IMG/VR virus record: IMGVR_UViG_3300009497_000040 | Location: 1 to 24,723 of that record | Reading direction: 5' to 3' (one strand) | DNA length: 24,723 nt | DNA from: a virus | Shown here: piece after piece, positions 1 to 8,129 of the stretch | Numbering within the stretch: position 1 is the first letter of the stretch | Layout: the number at the start of each line of letters is the position of its first letter | Notes under the pieces: model-generated | Told to the model about the DNA's origin: nothing | What the model saw: only the letters and a program-made list of their open reading frames with translations | The model's database searches: none | Position numbers and translations under genes: made by a program

Positions 1-2079
1 CAGATAGGGCAAATACTAGAGATTCAAAACTTATGTATAGCATTGCCGCCGGAACCTAAAGGGTTAAAGAAAGGTGCAAACAAGTGGACGGTTTCAGACT
101 ATCCTAAGGAGCTTAAAAATATTAAAAGCATATTCGACTGGCAAACCTATCCAGATGAGTTTAAAAGCAATTGGGAGGGATATATTGATGAAGAATTCAA
201 CCGGCGTGACAACGGTTATTGGTTTTATAACAAAGGGATTCCTACTTACATTACTGGGACTCATTACATGTACTTGCAGTGGAGTAAGATCGATGTTGGA
301 CACCCCGATTACAGAGAAGCAAATAGACTCTTCTATATATTTTGGGAAGCCTGTAAGGCAGATACCCGAAGCTATGGAATGTGCTATCTTAAAAACAGAC
401 GGAGTGGATTTTCGTTTATGGCCTCTGGAGAAACAGTTAACCTTGCTACCATTTCAAGTGATGCAAGATTCGGTATATTATCAAAAACCGGTTCGGATGC
501 AAAGAAAATGTTTACCGATAAGGTTGTACCCATATCCGTTAACTACCCGTTTTTCTTCAAACCTATACAAGATGGTATGGATCGACCGAAAACTGAACTG
601 GCGTATAGGGTTCCTGCTTCTAAGCTAACCCGTAAATCAATTCAGGCAAAAGAAAAGCAAATAGAGCTTGAGGGTCTTGATACGACTATTGACTGGAAAA
701 ATACAGGAGATAACTCTTATGATGGTGAGAAGCTAAAGCTTTTAGTGCATGATGAAAGTGGTAAATGGGAAAGGCCTGATAACATATTAAATAACTGGCG
801 TGTTACAAAAACTACGCTTCGTTTGGGTGCTAGAATTATAGGTAAATGTTTAATGGGCTCAACATCAAATTCATTAGAAAAAGGTGGTGAAAACTTTAAG
901 AAATTATATACGGATTCTGACGTATCTAAAAGAAACTCGAATGGCCAAACAAAATCGGGATTATACTCGCTCTTTATACCAATGGAGTGGAACTATGAAG
1001 GATTTATTGATCAGTACGGGCAGCCGGTTTTTAATACACCTGAAGAAGAAGTATTAGACCCATTTGGGGACACTATAGAACAGGGTGTTATAAATTACTG
1101 GGAAAACGAAGTTGAAGGTCTTAAACAAGACCAGGACGCTTTAAATGAATATTACCGTCAGTTTCCGCGTACAGAAGAACACGCTTTTAGAGATGAAACA
1201 AAGAATAGCTTGTTTAATCTTGCAAAAATATACGAACAGATTGATTATAATGAGGATCTGCGTAATACTAATGTTGTAACCACTGGCAATTTTCAGTGGA
1301 TTAACGGTATAAAAGATACAAAAGTTGTGTTTATGCCAACGCCGCAGGGAAGATTTAAAGTATCCTGGATACCAGGTGCTAGTCTTCAGAATAGGCAAAT
1401 TACAAAGAATGGTGTTAAATACCCGGGTAATGAGCACGTCGGCGCATTTGGTTGCGATAGCTACGACATATCGGGAACTACCGATGGTAAGGGTTCAAAA
1501 GGAGCTTTACACGGACTCACTAAATTCACTATGGAAGATGCACCGCCAAGTACATTCTTCCTTGAGTATATAGCTAGACCACAAACCGCTGAGATATTTT
1601 TTGAAGATATATTAATGGCATGCGTATTTTATGGTATGCCTATACTAGCAGAGAATAACAAACCTAGGTTGCTTTATCATTTTAAGCGTCGTGGTTACAG
1701 AGGATACTCTATGAACCGTCCGGATAGACTTTGGAACAAGCTGTCAGTAACGGAAAAAGAAATAGGTGGTGTACCTAACTCGAGTGAGGACATGAAACAA
1801 GCGCACGCCGCAGCGATTGAAATGTACGTAGATAGGTACGTAGGTTTAATGGAAGATGGGCAATACGGAAGCATGTACTTTAACGAAACACTTAATGACT
1901 GGTCTAAGTTTGATATAAATAAACGTACTAAGTACGATGCTGCGATAAGCTCAGGCTTAGCGATTATGGCATGTAATAAAGAATTATATAGACCAGTGGG
2001 CAAATTAGAAAAAACAAAGTTAAATCTAAAGATTTCAAAATTCCGTCAAGACGGATTTACTTCTGAAATAATAAAATAA
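1..2079 (+). CDS. terL: Terminase large subunit (TerL), 5'-partial
   Basis: Packaging motor: an N-terminal ATPase that drives DNA into the prohead and a C-terminal RNase H-fold nuclease that cuts it. The reading frame has no stop back to base 1, so the true start lies upstream; a TTG at 43 is only the first alternative start inside. Counting from that TTG: a deviant Walker A at 117-124 (KNRRSGFS, with Phe where the usual Lys sits), Walker B ending in D237-E238 (KLLVHDE), and a coupling-motif candidate GSTSN at 272-276. The nuclease acids are probably D472 (GCDSYD), E537 (ILAENN) and D632 (KYDAAIS). The N-terminal section with 'GIPTYITGTHYMYLQW' resembles TerL of crAss-like and related Bacteroidota phages as I remember them. 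Only three bases separate it from the portal gene. No small terminase is in view. Confidence 0.93.
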   Translation, partial: QIGQILEIQNLCIALPPEPKGLKKGANKWTVSDYPKELKNIKSIFDWQTYPDEFKSNWEGYIDEEFNRRDNGYWFYNKGIPTYITGTHYMYLQWSKIDVGHPDYREANRLFYIFWEACKADTRSYGMCYLKNRRSGFSFMASGETVNLATISSDARFGILSKTGSDAKKMFTDKVVPISVNYPFFFKPIQDGMDRPKTELAYRVPASKLTRKSIQAKEKQIELEGLDTTIDWKNTGDNSYDGEKLKLLVHDESGKWERPDNILNNWRVTKTTLRLGARIIGKCLMGSTSNSLEKGGENFKKLYTDSDVSKRNSNGQTKSGLYSLFIPMEWNYEGFIDQYGQPVFNTPEEEVLDPFGDTIEQGVINYWENEVEGLKQDQDALNEYYRQFPRTEEHAFRDETKNSLFNLAKIYEQIDYNEDLRNTNVVTTGNFQWINGIKDTKVVFMPTPQGRFKVSWIPGASLQNRQITKNGVKYPGNEHVGAFGCDSYDISGTTDGKGSKGALHGLTKFTMEDAPPSTFFLEYIARPQTAEIFFEDILMACVFYGMPILAENNKPRLLYHFKRRGYRGYSMNRPDRLWNKLSVTEKEIGGVPNSSEDMKQAHAAAIEMYVDRYVGLMEDGQYGSMYFNETLNDWSKFDINKRTKYDAAISSGLAIMACNKELYRPVGKLEKTKLNLKISKFRQDGFTSEIIK

Positions 2080-2082
2080 TTT

Positions 2083-4512
2083 ATGGCTAAGTCGGTTTCA
2101 AATAGCGCTTTCCCCAGTCAGATAGCCAGCGATGGTGAAAAAATGTCAAATGACTATGGATTGCAAGTAGCTAGAGCTATTCAAAACGAATGGTTCTCTA
2201 GCAATTCAGGTACTACGCGCTTCAGAAGCAACCAAAATACGTTTCATAACTTGAGATTGTATGCACGTGGCGAACAGAGTGTTCAGAAATATAAAGATGA
2301 ATTATCTGTAAATGGTGACTTGTCGTACTTAAACCTTGACTGGAAGCCAGTACCTATCTTATCTAAGTTTGTAGATATCGTAGTTAACGGTATTGCAGAT
2401 CGTTCATTTGATTTAAAAGCATATTCACAAGATCCATATGGTGTAAGCAAACGCACAAAGTATATGGAATCTATTATACGTGATTTGCAGACAAAAGAGT
2501 TAAATGAGTTTGCGCAAGAGCAATTCGGAATGAATTTGTTTGAAAATAACCCAGAGCAGTTGCCTGATTCAAAAGAAGAGCTAGAGTTGCACATGCAGCT
2601 AAGCTACAAGCAAGGCGTTGAGATTGCAGAAGAAATAGCTATTAATACTCTTCTTGACGGTAACTATTACGACCTAACTAAGAAAAGACTTTATTACGAT
2701 CTTACCACGCTGGGGATTGCTGCAGTTAAAAATACATTTAACCAATCGGAAGGTGTAACAGTAGAATATGTAGACCCTGCATATTTAGTACATTCTTACA
2801 GTGAATCGCCGTACTTTGAAGACATTTATTATGTTGGTGAAGTAAAGTTTGTGCCTATTAATGAGCTTAAGAAGCAATTTCCTGATCTTGATGAAGCACA
2901 ATTAGAAAAAATACAAAAGCAAGGGTCACATAACCATAGCGCTGGATACGATCAGTCTTTGGTAAACCATGATGTTCGTGACAATAATGTAGTACAAGTG
3001 TTGTACTTCAATTATAAAACGTACATGAATGAAGTATATAAGGTTAAGGAAACCGCAACCGGGGCTTCTAAAATTATAGTAAGAGATGACCAATTTGATC
3101 CTCCTGTAGAATTGCTTGAGGCTGAGTTTGGCAAAATGTCCCGTTCACTTGAAGTATTATATGAAGGTGTACTTATATTAGGTACTGACATTCTGCTTAA
3201 GTGGGAGATGGCTAAAAATATGATGCGCCCTAAAAGTGATTATGCTAAAGTTAAGATGAACTACAGCATTGTTGCACCGCGCATGTATAAAGGTAAGATT
3301 GAATCTATTGTAAGCCGTTGTACTGGTTTTGCAGATATGATTCAAATTACTCATCTTAAGATGCAGCAAGTGCTGAGCAGAATGATGCCTGATGGGGTAT
3401 ACATGGATGCTGATGGTCTTGCTGAAATTGATTTAGGTAATGGTACCAACTACAGCCCGCAAGAGGCACTTAACATGTTCTTCCAAACGGGTTCTGTTAT
3501 TGGCCGTTCATTTACGAGCGAGGGTGATATGAACCCAGGCAAAGTACCGATTCAGCCATTGCAAACCGGTGCGGGCGGCCAAAAGCTGCAAACACTTATA
3601 CAGACTTACAACTATTACTTGCAAATGATTCGTGACGTTACGGGTCTTAATGAAGCTCGTGATGGTTCATCACCTGATTCTAGAGCATTAGTAGGCATTC
3701 AAAAAATGGCAGCAGCTAATTCAAACACAGCAACACGTCATATTCTTGATGCTGGTTTATTCTTAACAGCAGAAACAGCTGAGTGTTTATCACTGCGTAT
3801 TTCTGATATTATAGAGTTTGATCCTTCACGTGAAGCGTTTATACAAAAAATTGGTAGTCATAACGTAGGTATTTTAGCTGAGCTAGAAGACTTACACTTG
3901 CACGACTTTGGTATTTCATTAGAGCTTTCGCCGGATGACGAAGAAAAAGCGTTGCTAGAAAACAATATTCAAACTGCATTATCTGCGGGACTTATTGATT
4001 TAGATGATGCTATTGATATACGTGAAGTTAAAAACTTAAAGCTAGCTAACCAGTTATTAAAGCTACGCCGTAAGAAAAAACAAGAGCGTGATCAAATGAT
4101 GCAACAACAAAATATGCAAGCACAGGCACAAGCCAATGCTCAAGCGCAACAAGTTGCAGCACAAGCTGAAATGCAGAAAGATCAAGCTGCATTACAAACT
4201 AAGTCTCAGCTAGAACAACTTAAAGCTCAACTAGAGCAAGCAAGAATTGACAAAGAAGTTGAGGCTAAAATGCAATTAATGGCATTAGAGTTCCAGTATA
4301 ACATGAAGCTTAAAGGCTTAGAGGTTGATGCCGCTAAGACTAAGATCTCAGAAACTGAAGATCGCAAAGACAAAAGAACAAAAATTCAAGCTACACAACA
4401 AAGTGAGCTTATAGACCAAAGACAAAAAGGCGGTTCGCCTAAAGACTTCGAATCCTCTGGTAATGATATACTTGGCGGGGGTTTTGGTTTAGGAAGTTTC
4501 GAACCTAGGTAA
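2083..4512 (+). CDS. Portal protein
   Basis: Dodecameric ring at the capsid vertex through which DNA enters and leaves, and docking site for terminase and connectors. It is identified by its place between terL and scaffold, its 809-residue length (close to P22-type portals, about 725), and its make-up: an alpha/beta body with a conserved portal-like stretch around 517-540 (RDVTGLNEARDGSSPDSRAL), then a C-terminal tail from about 655 to 780. The tail is almost pure Gln/Ala/Lys/Glu heptad-like sequence, fitting a long helical barrel or coiled coil, and it ends in a Gly-rich segment (GGGFGLGSF). The ATG follows the terL stop by three bases, with an A/T-only leader and no Shine-Dalgarno. The extended Q-rich tail is the only unusual part. 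The exact subfamily is not certain. Confidence 0.88.
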   Translation: MAKSVSNSAFPSQIASDGEKMSNDYGLQVARAIQNEWFSSNSGTTRFRSNQNTFHNLRLYARGEQSVQKYKDELSVNGDLSYLNLDWKPVPILSKFVDIVVNGIADRSFDLKAYSQDPYGVSKRTKYMESIIRDLQTKELNEFAQEQFGMNLFENNPEQLPDSKEELELHMQLSYKQGVEIAEEIAINTLLDGNYYDLTKKRLYYDLTTLGIAAVKNTFNQSEGVTVEYVDPAYLVHSYSESPYFEDIYYVGEVKFVPINELKKQFPDLDEAQLEKIQKQGSHNHSAGYDQSLVNHDVRDNNVVQVLYFNYKTYMNEVYKVKETATGASKIIVRDDQFDPPVELLEAEFGKMSRSLEVLYEGVLILGTDILLKWEMAKNMMRPKSDYAKVKMNYSIVAPRMYKGKIESIVSRCTGFADMIQITHLKMQQVLSRMMPDGVYMDADGLAEIDLGNGTNYSPQEALNMFFQTGSVIGRSFTSEGDMNPGKVPIQPLQTGAGGQKLQTLIQTYNYYLQMIRDVTGLNEARDGSSPDSRALVGIQKMAAANSNTATRHILDAGLFLTAETAECLSLRISDIIEFDPSREAFIQKIGSHNVGILAELEDLHLHDFGISLELSPDDEEKALLENNIQTALSAGLIDLDDAIDIREVKNLKLANQLLKLRRKKKQERDQMMQQQNMQAQAQANAQAQQVAAQAEMQKDQAALQTKSQLEQLKAQLEQARIDKEVEAKMQLMALEFQYNMKLKGLEVDAAKTKISETEDRKDKRTKIQATQQSELIDQRQKGGSPKDFESSGNDILGGGFGLGSFEPR

Positions 4513-4544
4513 TAATAACCATAACAATTATATAATATTTTATC

Positions 4545-5690
4545 ATGAGTGAAGAAACCAAAGACACATCTCCTGTTTCGCAGGGTGATGATGGTACTAT
4601 TAAAGTGGATTTTTCAGCAGTACCTCAGGAAGCACCAGCAGAAGAAACTGTTGCCCAACCTGTAGAAGAGGCACCTGTCGAGGAGCCTGTTGTTGAAGAA
4701 ACACCAGTACAAGAAGAAACACCTGTAGAAGAACCTACAGAAGCGGCAGCTGAAGAGCCTGTTCTAATGGAAATTACAGAAGAAGAGGCAGAGATTGCGG
4801 CAAACCAGCTTGACGAACAAATCGCTGAAGCTGTTTTAGAGCAGGAAAAAACTGGCGTTGAATTACCGGAAAACATTCAGAAGGTTGTAGACTTTATGAG
4901 TGAAACAGGAGGATCATTAGAAGATTACGTTCGTCTAAACACAGACTACTCTAGTCTTAACGAAGATCAACTGCTTCGTGAATACTATGAAACTAAGTAT
5001 AGTGCTTATGATAGAGAAGACATCGACTTCTTATTAGCCGATAAGTTTTCTTACGACGAAGAGCTTGATGACGAACGCGAAGTACGCTTAAAGAAATTAG
5101 AGCGTAAACAAGCATTAGCAGAAGCTAAAAATCATTTAGACGGTTTAAAGTCTAAATACTACGATGAAATTAAGATGGGTTCAAGATTGAATCCTGAACA
5201 GCAAAAAGCGGTTGAATTTTTCAATCGTTATAATAAGGAGAGTGAAGAGGCTGCAAAAATAGCAGAACGACAAACCAGTAGGTTTAAACAAGAAAGCGAG
5301 AAAGTATTCAGCGACAAATTCGAAGGTTTCGATTATAGCGTTGGGGACAAGAAGTACCGCTTTAAGGTTAAAGACGCTGGCCAGGTTAAGGAAACTCAAG
5401 GTGACATTAACAACTTTATCAAGAAGTTCTTGAATGAAAAGGGGGAAATGAAAGATGCCAAGGGTTATCATAAATCGCTGTTCACCGCTATGAATGCCGA
5501 TCAAGTTGCACAACACTTTTACGAGCAAGGTAAAGCCGATGCAGTAAAGGACAGTATGGCACGCACGAAGAATGTTGATATGAATCCGAGAGGGGCTCAT
5601 GAGAAAGTTACAACACAAAACGGGTGGACTATACGCGCTGTAAATGATGGTGAAAGCACTTCTAAACTCAAAGTCAAGTTTAAAAAATAA
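4545..5690 (+). CDS. Capsid scaffolding protein (putative)
   Basis: Probably the internal scaffold that shapes the prohead and leaves before or during packaging. Evidence is position (immediately before the major capsid gene) and composition: 381 residues, very acidic, with a disordered N-terminus made of degenerate V-E-E-P/T units at about 28-80. A Glu/Lys-rich helical middle (about 100-270) follows, including EREVRLKKLERKQALAEAK, which should form coiled coil. The C-terminus is short and basic (TSKLKVKFKK), as in scaffolds whose basic tail touches the capsid protein. No prohead protease gene lies nearby, so proteolytic removal is not evident here. The leader 4513-4544 is all A/T and C, without Shine-Dalgarno. 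Function is inferred from context and composition, not from a catalytic motif. Confidence 0.72.
   Translation: MSEETKDTSPVSQGDDGTIKVDFSAVPQEAPAEETVAQPVEEAPVEEPVVEETPVQEETPVEEPTEAAAEEPVLMEITEEEAEIAANQLDEQIAEAVLEQEKTGVELPENIQKVVDFMSETGGSLEDYVRLNTDYSSLNEDQLLREYYETKYSAYDREDIDFLLADKFSYDEELDDEREVRLKKLERKQALAEAKNHLDGLKSKYYDEIKMGSRLNPEQQKAVEFFNRYNKESEEAAKIAERQTSRFKQESEKVFSDKFEGFDYSVGDKKYRFKVKDAGQVKETQGDINNFIKKFLNEKGEMKDAKGYHKSLFTAMNADQVAQHFYEQGKADAVKDSMARTKNVDMNPRGAHEKVTTQNGWTIRAVNDGESTSKLKVKFKK
4640..4785 (+). repeat. Degenerate Val-Glu-Glu-Pro coding repeat in the scaffold N-terminus
   Basis: Imperfect tandem units encode EEAPVEEP, VVEETPVQEE and TPVEEPTE. At the DNA level the core gaagaaacacc(t/a) recurs with substitutions and variable spacing. 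This is low-complexity coding sequence, likely an extended acidic arm rather than a mobile repeat. Confidence 0.55.
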
Positions 5691-5710
5691 TTCATTAAAA
5701 CAAATAAGAA

Positions 5711-7129
5711 ATGAGTTTTGCAACGTCGCCAGCTGGTCTGGCAAACTTAGCTCACCTTACTCCACGTCCTATCAAGGGCTTGTTTGGTGACAATTATCTG
5801 TCTGTGGCTGACATGGACTTTACACAACAGTTCCTTCCTGAGGTATACGAGAAAGAAGTAGAGCGCTACGGAAACCGTACAGTATCAGGATTCTTGCGCA
5901 TGGTTGGTGCAGAAATGCCTATGGCTTCTGACCGCGTAGTATGGCAAGAGCAAGGACGTCTTCACATTGCATACGACAGTATTACTGTTGATGCTGATGG
6001 TGATGCACTTACTATGCCTTCTGGTCACTTGATCGGTGCAGGTATGACTTTGGTAGTATCTAAAGGATACGTAAGCCACAAAGCATACGTTACTTCTGTA
6101 TCTGGTAATACTGTAAACATCGCTGTTTACGATACTTCTGATGCAAACTTGAGCAGCACATTCGATTCTGCTACTGACGCTAAAGTATTCGTTTACGGTT
6201 CTGAGTACACTAAAGGTTCTAGCGGTGCTGGTAACTCACTAGATGCTTCTTTCACTACTTTTGACAACAAGCCTATCATCTTACGTGATAAGTACAATGT
6301 TAAAGGTTCTGATGTAGCTCAAATTGGTTGGGTTGAAGTAACTACTGAAGCTGGTACTTCTGGTTACTTATGGTACTTGAAGTCTGAGCACGAGTCTCGT
6401 CTACGTTTTGAAGACTACTTGGAGATGAGCATGGTTGAAGCTGAAAAAGCACAAACTACTATCGCTCAAGCTGCTGCTTTTGGTAACACTGCTAAGATCG
6501 AAGGTTCTGAAGGTCTCTTTGCGGCTCTAGAGTCTCGCGGTTTGGTATTTAACGACCAAGATTTCAATAACGCTGCTGGTTTGACTGGTTTGGGTGACTT
6601 CGACGTTATCCTTCAAGAATTAGACAAGCAAGGTGCTATTGAAGAGAACATGATGTTCTTAGATCGTCGTACTGCTTTAGATATCGATAACATGCTTGCA
6701 CGTGCTAACAGCTACGGAACGGGTGGTACTTCTTACGGAGTATTCGACAACTCTGAGGATATGGCTTTGAACTTAGGTTTCTCTGGATTCCGTCGTGGTT
6801 CTTACGATTTCTACAAGACTGACTGGAAATACTTGAACGATTCTGCAACTCGCGGTAGCATTGCTGACGTAGAGGGTGTTATTGTTCCTGCTGGTACTTC
6901 TACTGTATACGACCAAAACTTAGGTCAGAACATCGCACGTCCGTTCTTACACGTACGTTACCGCGCTTCTGAAGCTGAAGATCGTCGTATGAAGTCTTGG
7001 GTTACTGGTTCTGTTGGTGGCAACTACACTAGCGACGCTGATGAAATGAACGTACACTTCCTTTCTGAGCGTGCACTTTGTGTTCAAGCTGCGAACAACT
7101 TCGTAATGCTTAAGAAAACTACTGCATAA
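5711..7129 (+). CDS. Major capsid protein (HK97-fold, putative)
   Basis: Shell-forming protein, 472 residues, directly after the scaffold gene. The N-terminal arm (1-60) leads into an alpha/beta core. Residues about 93-168 look like an inserted beta-barrel domain (GMTLVVSKG, then alternating Val/Thr/Asn strands up to KVFVYGSEY). The helix-rich segment from about 230 (RLRFEDYLEMSMVEAEKAQ) fits the long spine helix region of HK97-type capsid proteins. Codon use sets it apart from its neighbours: arginine is CGT or CGC throughout, with no AGA or AGG that I could find, and GGT, ACT, TCT and GCT dominate. This is what very high expression selects for, and it supports the capsid call. A strong hairpin follows 20 bases after the stop. 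The start at 5711 sits behind 'aaacaaataagaa', without Shine-Dalgarno. Confidence 0.87.
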   Translation: MSFATSPAGLANLAHLTPRPIKGLFGDNYLSVADMDFTQQFLPEVYEKEVERYGNRTVSGFLRMVGAEMPMASDRVVWQEQGRLHIAYDSITVDADGDALTMPSGHLIGAGMTLVVSKGYVSHKAYVTSVSGNTVNIAVYDTSDANLSSTFDSATDAKVFVYGSEYTKGSSGAGNSLDASFTTFDNKPIILRDKYNVKGSDVAQIGWVEVTTEAGTSGYLWYLKSEHESRLRFEDYLEMSMVEAEKAQTTIAQAAAFGNTAKIEGSEGLFAALESRGLVFNDQDFNNAAGLTGLGDFDVILQELDKQGAIEENMMFLDRRTALDIDNMLARANSYGTGGTSYGVFDNSEDMALNLGFSGFRRGSYDFYKTDWKYLNDSATRGSIADVEGVIVPAGTSTVYDQNLGQNIARPFLHVRYRASEAEDRRMKSWVTGSVGGNYTSDADEMNVHFLSERALCVQAANNFVMLKKTTA

Positions 7130-7149
7130 TTAGCATAGTTTATTATAAT

Positions 7150-7178
7150 ATTACCCTCGTCCTTGTGGCGGGGGTAAT
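7150..7178 (+). terminator. Stem-loop after the capsid gene, likely terminator or mRNA-stabilising hairpin
   Basis: Arms 7150-7161 (ATTACCCTCGTC) and 7167-7178 (GGCGGGGGTAAT) pair over 12 bp with two G-U wobbles, and the loop is CTTGT. Downstream DNA (tattacctttattta) is T-rich but lacks an unbroken T run. Partial termination or 3'-end protection of the abundant capsid message is therefore more likely than a full stop, since gene order continues on the same strand. Confidence 0.62.
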
Positions 7179-7206
7179 TATTACCTTTATTTAATTATAT
7201 TATATC

Positions 7207-8058
7207 ATGGCACAAGCTAAAAAGCCTGCAGCAACGCCTGCAGCAAAAAAAACAGCACCTGCTCCGGCGGTTGTTGAAGAAACAGTTGCGGCACCAGTCG
7301 CAGCACCTGCACCTGTAGATACATGGGTTATCAAAGACAGATTGTACGAAATCACTTCAGGACGTAAGCCATTAGCGTTTACATTACCTACCGTACATTC
7401 AGCCCGCACTCCTTTATTATACTTTGATGAAGAATTAGGATACAACCGTGAATTGCGTTATGCAACTAACCAGCGTACCCCTTTCGTTGATGAGCAACAA
7501 GGAACTGCAACATTAGGTCGTATCGTATTTAGAGACGGCATTTTGAGGGTACCAAAAGAAAATATAGTTTTACAAAAAATTCTTTCTTTATACCACCCAT
7601 ATACACTGCAAGGTCGCATTATGGAATACAAACCAGAGCAGATCGCAGAAAACGAAACTGACTGGATTGAACTAGAGCTAGAAGCGATGACTGTTGCAAA
7701 AGCAATGGATATCGACGAAGCCGAAGCAATTTTAAGAGCTCAATACGGCTCACAACAGGTATCTAACGCGTCTTCTAAAGAACTAAAACGTGATTTACTA
7801 ATACTTGCGCGTAATAACCCTAGTCTCTTCTTAGACTTGGCTAATGACGACAACGTAATGCTGCGTAACATTGGGATCAAAGCTACCGAAACGGGAATTT
7901 TGAATCTATCACAAGACCAACGCACATTTACATATGCAAGTAACGGAAGAAAGCTGTTAACAGTACCGTTTAATGAACATCCATATTCAGCACTCGCTGC
8001 TTACTTTAAAACAGATGAGGGTATGGAAGTATTACGAGCCGTAGAGAAACAGCTATAA
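7207..8058 (+). CDS. Conserved-looking phage protein of unknown function, downstream of capsid
   Basis: I do not recognise a named family. The 283-residue protein has three parts. Residues 1-37 are a Lys/Ala/Pro/Val linker; two copies of gcctgcagcaa (7224-7234 and 7236-7246) encode its PAA units. About 38-140 is a beta-rich domain (LYEITSGRKPLAFTLP, LLYFDEELGYNRELRYATNQ). A helical segment follows (about 155-225), then a compact C-terminal piece (GRKLLTVPFNEHPYSALAAY). Position straight after the capsid gene suggests a head-associated structural, decoration or completion protein. It lies alone between two strong hairpins, so its transcript level may be set separately from its neighbours. The N-terminal linker echoes the scaffold's (both contain EETVA-PV), probably through shared low complexity. 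The ATG follows 'ttatattatatc', with no Shine-Dalgarno. Confidence 0.8.
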   Translation: MAQAKKPAATPAAKKTAPAPAVVEETVAAPVAAPAPVDTWVIKDRLYEITSGRKPLAFTLPTVHSARTPLLYFDEELGYNRELRYATNQRTPFVDEQQGTATLGRIVFRDGILRVPKENIVLQKILSLYHPYTLQGRIMEYKPEQIAENETDWIELELEAMTVAKAMDIDEAEAILRAQYGSQQVSNASSKELKRDLLILARNNPSLFLDLANDDNVMLRNIGIKATETGILNLSQDQRTFTYASNGRKLLTVPFNEHPYSALAAYFKTDEGMEVLRAVEKQL

Positions 8059-8071
8059 TACATATCTTTTT

Positions 8072-8105
8072 GTGATTAGGCTGCTGTAACAAGCGGCCTA
8101 ATTAC
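8072..8105 (+). terminator. Stem-loop between the unknown gene and the connector genes
   Basis: Core arms ATTAGGCTGCT (8075-8085) and AGCGGCCTAAT (8092-8102) pair with one G-U wobble around the loop GTAACA. Three more pairs (8072-8074 with 8103-8105, one of them G-U) lengthen the stem to 14 bp. No T tract follows (tt aatatacata), so this could be an attenuating terminator or an RNA-processing/stability element. It falls in the 71-base gap, one of the two largest intergenic spaces in the window, the other holding the first hairpin. Confidence 0.6.
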
Positions 8106-8129
8106 TTAATATACATAAACAAACACAAA

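Noticed and set aside
74-628. Second + strand open frame inside the terminase gene
   Set aside because: It overlaps terL completely in another frame, has no leader or family resemblance, and its composition is that of an out-of-frame shadow.
4513-4544. Bacteroidota housekeeping promoter (TAnnTTTG with upstream TTG)
   Set aside because: The short intergenic gaps are A/T-rich, but none contains a clean TAnnTTTG; the near match at 8063 (TATCTTTTTG) has extra T bases.
5181-5744. 187-codon open frame on the minus strand across the scaffold/capsid junction
   Set aside because: Cys/Leu/Phe-rich shadow translation antisense to two well-supported genes; no gene start context.
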